From Cryomorphaceae bacterium (lineage in GTDB: Bacteria > Bacteroidota > Bacteroidia > Flavobacteriales > Schleiferiaceae): a stretch of DNA of 11,512 nt. Positions 6,467 through 11,512 of this stretch are shown here, in pieces (position 1 is the stretch's first letter; every line of letters starts with the position of its first letter). Under the pieces are notes generated by a model, which had not been told where the DNA came from, did no database searches, and saw nothing but the letters and a program-made list of their open reading frames with translations. The stretch is taken from positions 1 to 11,512 of the forward strand of contig DMCR01000048.1 of the NCBI GenBank assembly GCA_003445735.1. Direction: 5' to 3'. Made by a program: the position numbers and the translations under genes.

Positions 6467-8941
6467 CTAGTACATCTCCATATCCATGCTGCCACCGCCA
6501 CCGCGGTTCATATCACGACGTCTGCGCTGTACTTCACCAAAGTTGTAGGTGAGTCCAAACTCTACCACACGGGACATCCACCGATATTGACCCTCCTGCG
6601 TCCAATTAGGTCCGGCACTCTCATAGTTCCATCCCATGGTGTTGAAGATGTCTCGACAATTGATGGAGAAGTTCAATCTGTCGTCCAAGAAGCCTTGTTT
6701 GAATCCACCGCCTACGAAGTAAAACGGACGTCCAATACCTTGGGCACCTACTCTTTTGCTGCGGTAATTTCCCATCAGCTGCACGCTGGCATTTTTCCAA
6801 AGGGGGGTACTAATCATCCCATTTAGGGCAAAACCAAAACCGCTATTCTCTAAATCTCTGCCGTCCACTTGACCGCGCACTTGGCTATAGAAATAATTTC
6901 CCCCAAAGCTAACAAAGCCTCCCTTGTTACCTAACTTACCTCTGTAGTTCAATTCCAATCCTGCATCTTCTCCTTCGTTCAAGTTGCGAAAAGTGGTCAG
7001 GTTAATTCCCGTACTATCAACAATACTGTACCAATTAATCATGTTGCTCTTATCACGGAAAAACATATTTGCGGTCACCGTGCCGCCCTTCTTCATGATA
7101 TGGGTATACCCTGCTTCATAAGCACCAGTAAATTCCGGCAAGAGATATGGGTTCCCTTGTCGTAAGTTGAACGGGTCGCTATAGTCAATGAAAGGATTAA
7201 GTTGGCGGCCGCCTGGGCGCTGAACACGACGGCTATAGCTGAAGTTTAACTCGCGACCGCGTGCAATTTCGTAGGTCAAAAAGGCGCTTGGATATACTTG
7301 AAAGTAGTTGTTGTAGAAAGTCGAATCCTGGGTAATCTGGGTTGCGGTTATGTTGGCTTGCTCTGCACGCAAACCCATCTGGTACCCCCATTTTCCTTTC
7401 TTGAAACCATAATTTGTGTACGCCGCAAAAATGTTCTCAGAATATAAGAACTCGTTCACACTCAACGGATCAATGGCCGTTACACCAGTGTTAATGTCGG
7501 TATTGAAGCGCTCAAAACCGTCGAGGTCATCACGCATAATCACCTTAACCCCAGATTCTAGTCGGGTAGATTCGCCCCATTTCTTGGTATAATCTACTAA
7601 CCCATTGAACTCCCATTGGTCGCCGTAGCTGTGGGTGTTGTAGCGCATCGAAGGGGTTTTACCGCCTAATACCCCGAGCGTATCTTGCTCAAAGTCCATG
7701 CGATCGTCGCGCATTCCATCTGTGTAGGACATGCGTACATTCAAGAACTCTTCTTTACTGGGTTTCCAATCATAAATAGCGTCTACGCTATTGTTCCAGC
7801 TCGTACCGTTTTCTTCTGATAATTGAACGATGGTATAGGTGTCAAAAGGAGTCGTCCAATCTAAACTATTATCCTCAAAACGCGGACGGATTCCTTGGTT
7901 GATGGTACCCTGAAGCGTAAAGGTATGCTTGGTGCTCGGGGTCCAATCTATTCCTGCCTTGATGTTATTTCCATTGCGGCCACTAAAACCCTCTGCCTCC
8001 TGATAGGTGGTGTACATACCGTCCATAAGTTGACTAACCCTACTCGACCAATTTGTTCTAGGATAGCGCCCAGAGCTATGCCCGGCATTAAAGAAATAAT
8101 TAATGTTATCGTTTTTGAAGTTGAAATTCGCGCCAGCACGCACTCGGTCCGCCCCAGACCATGAGGTATTAAAGGATCCATTCAATCCTTGGAGCGCACT
8201 TTTCTTAAGTACGATATTAATCATACCGGCCGTACCGTCGGGATCATATTTCGCTGAAGGGTTAGTCATCACCTCAATCTTGTCTATACTATTTCCCGGT
8301 AGGGCCTGCAAGAGCGTACTCAAATCTTCCCCGGTAAAGCGCGACGGGCGACCGTCAATCATAATACGTACAGCGTTCGAACCGCGCAAGGTGATATTAC
8401 CTTCTATATCGAGTTCTATCGACGGAATATTTTCTAAGATATCGCTGGCTGATCCCGTCTTGCTCAAGATGAGTTTTGACGGATCGTAAACTTTACGGTC
8501 TATTTCGTTTGTCATGAATTGGCCTTCCGCTTCGACTGTAACTTCTTCCAACTCAATGCCTGAAGAAATAAGAGAAATGATGCCTAGATCTTTTTCTATA
8601 CCGTCACGTCCAAGTCGAATTTCTTGAGTCAAGGTTTTGTAGCCCACAAAAGCGAATTCTAAGGTACTAGGACCCAAAGCGATGCCTTCCACCAAGAATT
8701 GACCCTTTTCATTCGACATGCCACCAGTGACCAAATCTTCGCTGAGTTTACTTGTAACTTTTATCGCCGCGAAAACCAAAGGTTCTTGGGTTTCTGAATC
8801 TACCAGGGTACCAGAGATCTTGCCAATCTTTGGCATTTTAGAAGGGTCGAATCCACCGCGACCGCCCGGTTGTTGGGCCATGACAGGGATGCTGAGGCTA
8901 AAGAATAAGGCCACGAAGACCTTGAAAAGTTGATTCGTCAT
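6467..8941 (-). CDS. Outer-membrane beta-barrel protein, TonB-dependent-receptor-like, with CarboxypepD_reg-like N-terminal domain
   Basis: An 824-residue outer-membrane protein. A signal peptide (1-22, ending VMAQ) leads to a glycine-rich stretch (PGGRGG, 25-30), then a carboxypeptidase-regulatory-like domain (about 41-125) typical of Bacteroidota receptors. LEEVTVEA (131-138) lies where a TonB box would be. The plug follows (about 145-250), with LRGSNAVRIMIDGRPS (185-200) and a stretch, IEVMTNPSAKYDP (222-234), that is characteristic of the 'outer membrane beta-barrel family' (PF14905-like) group. From about 255 the sequence alternates aromatic and polar residues as barrel strands, ending near VEFGLTYNFG. 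A tail of arginines, glycines and an Asp/Met-rich end (SMDMEMY) extends past the last strand. These proteins import or bind large or scarce ligands; the substrate cannot be told from sequence. No SusD partner or TonB gene is adjacent, which argues against a SusCD pair. It has its own promoter and terminator, so it is probably monocistronic. Confidence 0.9.
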   Translation of the reverse strand: MTNQLFKVFVALFFSLSIPVMAQQPGGRGGFDPSKMPKIGKISGTLVDSETQEPLVFAAIKVTSKLSEDLVTGGMSNEKGQFLVEGIALGPSTLEFAFVGYKTLTQEIRLGRDGIEKDLGIISLISSGIELEEVTVEAEGQFMTNEIDRKVYDPSKLILSKTGSASDILENIPSIELDIEGNITLRGSNAVRIMIDGRPSRFTGEDLSTLLQALPGNSIDKIEVMTNPSAKYDPDGTAGMINIVLKKSALQGLNGSFNTSWSGADRVRAGANFNFKNDNINYFFNAGHSSGRYPRTNWSSRVSQLMDGMYTTYQEAEGFSGRNGNNIKAGIDWTPSTKHTFTLQGTINQGIRPRFEDNSLDWTTPFDTYTIVQLSEENGTSWNNSVDAIYDWKPSKEEFLNVRMSYTDGMRDDRMDFEQDTLGVLGGKTPSMRYNTHSYGDQWEFNGLVDYTKKWGESTRLESGVKVIMRDDLDGFERFNTDINTGVTAIDPLSVNEFLYSENIFAAYTNYGFKKGKWGYQMGLRAEQANITATQITQDSTFYNNYFQVYPSAFLTYEIARGRELNFSYSRRVQRPGGRQLNPFIDYSDPFNLRQGNPYLLPEFTGAYEAGYTHIMKKGGTVTANMFFRDKSNMINWYSIVDSTGINLTTFRNLNEGEDAGLELNYRGKLGNKGGFVSFGGNYFYSQVRGQVDGRDLENSGFGFALNGMISTPLWKNASVQLMGNYRSKRVGAQGIGRPFYFVGGGFKQGFLDDRLNFSINCRDIFNTMGWNYESAGPNWTQEGQYRWMSRVVEFGLTYNFGEVQRRRRDMNRGGGGSMDMEMY

Positions 8942-8951
8942 GAGTTAAAGA

Positions 8952-8978
8952 CGGTTATTTGGGTCAAGGGTTTAACCG
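8952..8978 (-). other. Inverted repeat in the barrel gene leader
   Basis: CGGTTA (8952-8957) and TAACCG (8973-8978) form a perfect 6-bp inverted repeat around a 15-nt loop, 10 bp upstream of the start codon of the barrel gene. In mRNA it could fold next to the ribosome site; in DNA it could be an operator half-site pair. It may also be chance, since a 6-bp repeat is short. Confidence 0.3.
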
Positions 8979-9007
8979 AATAGCAAAAGCTTGTTATAAC
9001 AGCAGCC

Positions 9008-9015
9008 CAAATATA
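9008..9015 (-). promoter_or_regulatory. Bacteroidota-type -7 element for the barrel gene
   Basis: The minus strand reads TATATTTG, an exact match to the TAnnTTTG -7 consensus of Bacteroidota sigma-ABfr promoters. It lies 66 bp upstream of the barrel gene start, leaving a leader of about 60 nt. The region about 19-21 bp further upstream is T-rich (ATTTTAG) but has no TTG, so the -33 element is weak. The position in the only spacer upstream of this gene supports the call. Confidence 0.5.
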
Positions 9016-9056
9016 TAAGACTATATTGGCCTAAAATGTTGTGAATGTGTAAAAGT

Positions 9057-9776
9057 TTATACGATCCGTACACCGATCGAATTCCGTATGCGAATGCGAC
9101 GCAGGACCACTTCAATAAGCAGGAAGTTCAATGCTGCAAACAACTCGAAGAACACTACATACATGTACGGGAATGTTTCACTGGTGATGACTAATGGATT
9201 GTCCGCGATTGGTGGCTCCATCAAGTACATATAGTTCCCTCCTGTCAATAAATTTACTCCTACAGCAATGACGGCCATGAGCTGAATACGCCCGAAGTTG
9301 CGCAACCAAGCCCCTTTCTGAAGCGGCTGTTGATGGACATATATAATGTATAGACCCACTGCAATGATAGACGCATGGTTCATATAGTAATCAAAAACAT
9401 ACACAGCGTTAATTCCATGGGTGAATTCAGGTGTCAAGAGGCTCTGCAATCCACCGGCGATACCAGTGAAGGTGACCAATTCCCCCATCCATTTCTTACC
9501 AATTAAGAAATACCCAATAATCAGTAAACGAGAAAAACCACACATATGAATGGGTAAACTGCCACCCCAGGTAAATTCCCCACGACTCACCGACATACCA
9601 GTCATTATAACAAGCGATATGATGAGCAATATTGCCCATGCACGTTCAAACGCATGGCGTCCCCGAATGCTAAGATTTCTCCCTAGCCATATGGGAAGGA
9701 CTATTATTAATAACGATAATACCCAACCAAACCAGTAGAGTAAAGAGTCCGGAGTGAGTGCAACATGTAGTTCCAT
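9057..9776 (-). CDS. YwaF/TIGR02206 family integral membrane protein
   Basis: A 239-residue inner-membrane protein with about six or seven hydrophobic segments and short loops. Family marks are SLPIHMCGF (73-81, the family LPLHLC block), the GIAGGLQSLLTPE stretch (105-117), an MNH motif (132-134) and NLLTGGNYMYLMEPP (175-189), matching the N-x-x-x-G-x-NYxxL-x-x-P signature. The function of this family is unknown. I prefer ATG at 9776 because the protein then begins just before the first membrane segment; a GTG seven codons upstream (9797) is also open, and the two lie in a short direct repeat. A strong terminator 45 bp before the ATG separates it from the prohibitin gene, so it probably has its own, unidentified, promoter. 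No terminator is visible after its stop at 9057, so some read-through into the barrel gene is possible. Confidence 0.82.
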   Translation of the reverse strand: MELHVALTPDSLLYWFGWVLSLLIIVLPIWLGRNLSIRGRHAFERAWAILLIISLVIMTGMSVSRGEFTWGGSLPIHMCGFSRLLIIGYFLIGKKWMGELVTFTGIAGGLQSLLTPEFTHGINAVYVFDYYMNHASIIAVGLYIIYVHQQPLQKGAWLRNFGRIQLMAVIAVGVNLLTGGNYMYLMEPPIADNPLVITSETFPYMYVVFFELFAALNFLLIEVVLRRIRIRNSIGVRIV

Positions 9777-9790
9777 AGTGCAATGTAGTT
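9757..9790 (-). repeat. Imperfect direct repeat over the YwaF-family start codon
   Basis: AGTGCAACATGTAGTT (9757-9772) recurs as AGTGCAATGTAGTT (9777-9790) with a 2-base deletion, so the copies are not in the same reading frame. The preferred ATG lies between them on the minus strand. The repeat is why both a GTG and an ATG start look plausible. It is short and may be incidental. Confidence 0.5.
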
Positions 9791-9821
9791 GGTTCACTGC
9801 CGATTAAGGGCACGTGAATAT

Positions 9822-9850
9822 AAAAAAAGGCGACCAAAATAGGTCGCCTT
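9822..9850 (-). terminator. Intrinsic terminator after the prohibitin gene
   Basis: On the minus strand AAGGCGACC, a six-base loop (TATTTT) and GGTCGCCTT form a perfect 9-bp stem (9842-9850 with 9827-9835), followed directly by T residues down to 9822. It lies 26 bp past the prohibitin stop codon. It is a textbook Rho-independent terminator and separates this gene from the YwaF-family gene downstream. Confidence 0.88.
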
Positions 9851-9876
9851 CCGCTAAAATAATGTCGCATTTGAGA

Positions 9877-10686
9877 CTAGTTGTTCCCGAGAATTAAGGG
9901 TAAACCATCCTCGCCACCAACGATAACCACCTTGGTGTTTGGACTCTCCGCCAATCGCAATGTAGCCTCGATTCCCTTGTCTGACAACACCTTGTCTGTT
10001 AAAGACCGGCTCAAAATGCGGTTCGCCGCAGCCTTACCTTCTGCCTCAATGCGCTGACGCTCGGCCTCTTTCTCGGCACGAGTCAAACGGAACTCGTACT
10101 CGAGTGCCACCTGCTCTTGCTCCAACTTACGCTCAATTGCCTGCTTCAATTTGTCCGGTAGTCCTACGTCACGGATTAATACCGCATCCAATTCGATGAA
10201 CTTATCTTTGATACGCGTAGCAGCTAGATTAAAGATTTCTGTTTGAATGCTGTCTCGCTTCGAGCTATAGAGCTCTTCCGGCAAATATTTACCAATAACT
10301 TCGCGCGTCGCAGAACGAATTTCCGGAATTACGATGCGCTCGTGGTAGTTCTCGCCAACCTCATTGTGGAGGTAGCCTATGTTCTCTTCAATGGGGCGAT
10401 AGCGGTAGGAAAGCTCAGCGCGAATGGTTAGACCATTGGCACTCAATACCTCCATCACCGAACGGTCTTCTTGGATACGTGTACTGTAAATGTACATACG
10501 GTTCCAAGGAGCGATTATTTTCAACCCTTGATCGAATACTTTATCAACTTTCAAACCGGCGAATAGATCATACTGAACGCCCGCCTCCCCGGCATCAATT
10601 TTCACGAACAAGCGCGAAGAAAAGATAAGGACGAATAAAAAAATACCAAAGGCTGGGATTAGCCATTTTGGAAAAGATGGATTCAT
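9877..10686 (-). CDS. Prohibitin-type SPFH/Band 7 membrane protein
   Basis: A 269-residue protein with one N-terminal membrane segment (about 9-28), an SPFH domain (about 28-200; note VKIDAGEAGVQYD, 28-40), and a charged coiled-coil-forming region rich in K, E, R and A (about 178-226). It ends with GLPLILGNN, close to the prohibitin C-terminal motif. Prohibitins form large ring or cage assemblies in the membrane; bacterial and mitochondrial members bind and restrain the FtsH/AAA protease and organise membrane microdomains. That role is inferred for this protein, with the bulk facing the periplasm if the anchor is oriented N-in. It is distinguished from HflK/HflC by being a single gene with a prohibitin-like end, and from flotillin by its short tail. 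It appears to be monocistronic: a 190-bp spacer lies upstream, including a phased A/T-tract array, and a strong terminator lies downstream. Confidence 0.9.
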   Translation of the reverse strand: MNPSFPKWLIPAFGIFLFVLIFSSRLFVKIDAGEAGVQYDLFAGLKVDKVFDQGLKIIAPWNRMYIYSTRIQEDRSVMEVLSANGLTIRAELSYRYRPIEENIGYLHNEVGENYHERIVIPEIRSATREVIGKYLPEELYSSKRDSIQTEIFNLAATRIKDKFIELDAVLIRDVGLPDKLKQAIERKLEQEQVALEYEFRLTRAEKEAERQRIEAEGKAAANRILSRSLTDKVLSDKGIEATLRLAESPNTKVVIVGGEDGLPLILGNN

Positions 10687-10721
10687 ATTAAATAGTGAAT
10701 TAGTTACTCTATGTAAGGTAG

Positions 10722-10753
10722 CAAAAAGTGGTCCAACGGCGAAGGCTTGTCAA
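10722..10753 (-). promoter_or_regulatory. Tentative promoter of the prohibitin gene
   Basis: On the minus strand TTG (10753-10751, inside TTGACA) is followed after 21 bp by ACTTTTTG (10729-10722), which keeps the TTTG end of the Bacteroidota -7 element but not its first TA. It would give a leader of about 30 nt. A TACCTTAC at 10720-10713 is an alternative -7 with no matching -33. The call rests on spacing and position only. Confidence 0.25.
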
Positions 10754-10762
10754 CGTGTCATG

Positions 10763-10869
10763 AAAATTGATAGATTTTCCCACTTTTGGCTGATTTGGGC
10801 CCAATTTTATCTCATTTTCGTCCGATTTCGCGCAAAAATCGACCAAAAACCACATTTTTTCGCACTTTT
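10763..10869. promoter_or_regulatory. Phased A/T-tract array, probable intrinsically curved DNA
   Basis: Eleven A/T tracts of 4 to 8 bases succeed one another with centres near 10765, 10776, 10785, 10794, 10806, 10816, 10826, 10836, 10847, 10857 and 10867, that is about 10.2 bp apart, separated by G/C-rich steps. Tracts in step with the helical repeat bend DNA cumulatively whichever strand carries the A run. The array ends 8 bp before the recO stop and lies 77-183 bp upstream of the prohibitin start, a typical place for an upstream activating bend or nucleoid-protein site. Curvature is a prediction; the periodic pattern is directly visible. Confidence 0.65.
10795..10804. other. Perfect 10-bp palindrome within the A/T-tract array
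   Basis: TTGGGCCCAA reads the same on both strands and sits between two phased tracts. It is the most G/C-rich spot in the array and could be a dimeric regulator site or simply chance. A second inverted repeat, CGATTT (10823-10828) with AAATCG (10836-10841), lies 18 bp further right; it has no T run after it on either strand and is therefore not a convincing terminator for recO. Confidence 0.35.
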
Positions 10870-10876
10870 CTGACCC

Positions 10877-11512
10877 CTAGGCAAACAGCTCACTCAGAAT
10901 CTCCAAGCTTTTAAACGTCCCAAAACCGTCGAGATGGACATTCATAAAGCGTTCCAAGCCCTCTAACAACGACCGGCGACCTGCCTTTGGAATATGAAGC
11001 GGACCCTCGAAATCCCAACGCAGGGATTCACGTAAATACTCGCTGGTAGCTGAATCTAAATAGGGGTGTAATAAAGACGGCTCGGAAAGGAAAGCGCCGT
11101 CTTGGAGATCAAAGAATAAGTCTCCAGTAACCCCCTTTACTTCGGGTCCAAAACCCAAATATTGCGTCAACTTTGCCCAGATAGCCAGATGAAAGGCTGC
11201 GGGCAACGGCTCCAAGGTATCCAACGCCAAGCATGCGCCACGCACAAACTCAAACTTCTCTTCGTTGGCCTCCTCCTCACGTAGGCTTTTCGTAAACAAC
11301 TCGGCCAAAAACAGCGCCACCGCATTACGCAACGGATCGTAAGGAATGGCAGTGTAGGTCAGGTCCATCTTCGCCTCCTTAATGCGCTCGAGTTTGCCCT
11401 CTCCTTTATGGGTGTGGACTAATTCCACTAAAGTCAGCGGCAACAACATACTAGAGCGTACGACTCCCCTTTTACTACCCACACTATTTACCAAGAAACT
11501 CAGCAGCCCGAA
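10877..11512 (-). CDS. recO: DNA repair protein RecO, N-terminus cut by the window edge
   Basis: The C-terminal 211 residues of RecO, open from the right edge (FGLLSFLVNSVG) to TAG at 10879-10877. Support comes from the end of the N-terminal OB-fold (GLLSFLVNSVGSKRG, then LLPLTLVELV), the helical domain with AAFHLAIWAKLTQYLGFGP, and FFDLQDGAF followed by a C-terminal helical stretch ending ILSELFA. RecO loads RecA onto SSB-coated single-stranded DNA with RecR and anneals complementary strands in RecF-pathway repair. The Cys4 zinc finger of some RecO proteins is absent: the visible part has a single cysteine. Roughly 30 residues appear to be missing beyond the window. A TTG at 11494 could be mistaken for a start, but the homologous sequence continues upstream of it. 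Confidence 0.88.
   Translation of the reverse strand, partial: FGLLSFLVNSVGSKRGVVRSSMLLPLTLVELVHTHKGEGKLERIKEAKMDLTYTAIPYDPLRNAVALFLAELFTKSLREEEANEEKFEFVRGACLALDTLEPLPAAFHLAIWAKLTQYLGFGPEVKGVTGDLFFDLQDGAFLSEPSLLHPYLDSATSEYLRESLRWDFEGPLHIPKAGRRSLLEGLERFMNVHLDGFGTFKSLEILSELFA

Noticed and set aside
6467..8941. A SusC of a SusCD polysaccharide uptake pair
   Set aside because: No SusD-like lipoprotein or glycan enzymes are adjacent, and the plug motif fits the single-gene outer-membrane barrel family better.
10823..10841. Terminator for recO from the CGATTT/AAATCG repeat
   Set aside because: It lacks a T run after the stem on the minus strand.
10763..10876. A replication origin with DnaA boxes in the A/T-rich spacer
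   Set aside because: No good match to TTATCCACA is present, and neither dnaA nor other origin-linked genes are nearby.
1..11512. Mobile element, prophage, CRISPR or defence island
   Set aside because: No transposase, integrase, spaced direct repeats or defence-type domains are visible; every substantial gene but one belongs to a known family.

Overview
The window looks like chromosomal core DNA of a member of the Bacteroidota, most likely order Flavobacteriales. The evidence is a type IX secretion protein of the PorZ type, a TonB-receptor-like barrel with a carboxypeptidase-regulatory-like N-terminal domain, a Bacteroidota-style PSP1/RicT with a cysteine-rich N-terminus, no Shine-Dalgarno sequences ahead of the start codons, and one clear Bacteroidota -7 element (TAnnTTTG). 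No tRNA, rRNA, CRISPR array, insertion sequence or phage gene is visible.

Layout. Positions 1-869 (minus) hold most of ricT, running off the left edge. A 74-bp divergent spacer separates it from a plus-strand pair: porZ (944-3397), a two-propeller outer-membrane-associated protein of the type IX secretion system, and a class A penicillin-binding protein (3432-5735), 34 bp apart and probably co-transcribed. This pair meets head-on, with overlapping stop codons, a minus-strand gene for an unrecognised 221-aa exported or membrane protein (5732-6397). Upstream of that gene are a strong UUCG-capped terminator and a large outer-membrane beta-barrel gene (6467-8941) with its own promoter. Further right, all on the minus strand, are a YwaF/TIGR02206 membrane protein (9057-9776), a well-formed terminator, a prohibitin-type SPFH protein (9877-10686), a 190-bp spacer and the C-terminal part of recO (10877-11512), which runs off the right edge.

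How the genes relate. Most products concern the cell envelope: peptidoglycan synthesis (PBP1A), type IX export and surface anchoring (PorZ), outer-membrane transport (the barrel), inner-membrane microdomain or protease control (SPFH) and two poorly characterised membrane proteins. RicT and RecO are housekeeping. I see no defence, toxin or biosynthetic cassette and no convincing new multi-gene system.

The most notable non-coding signal is in the recO-prohibitin spacer. Eleven short A/T tracts follow one another at about 10-bp intervals over roughly 107 bp, the textbook pattern for intrinsically curved DNA, with a perfect 10-bp palindrome inside. Secondary points are a drop in G+C partway through the PBP1A gene, an orphan membrane protein with an odd topology, and the cysteine-rich RicT N-terminus.
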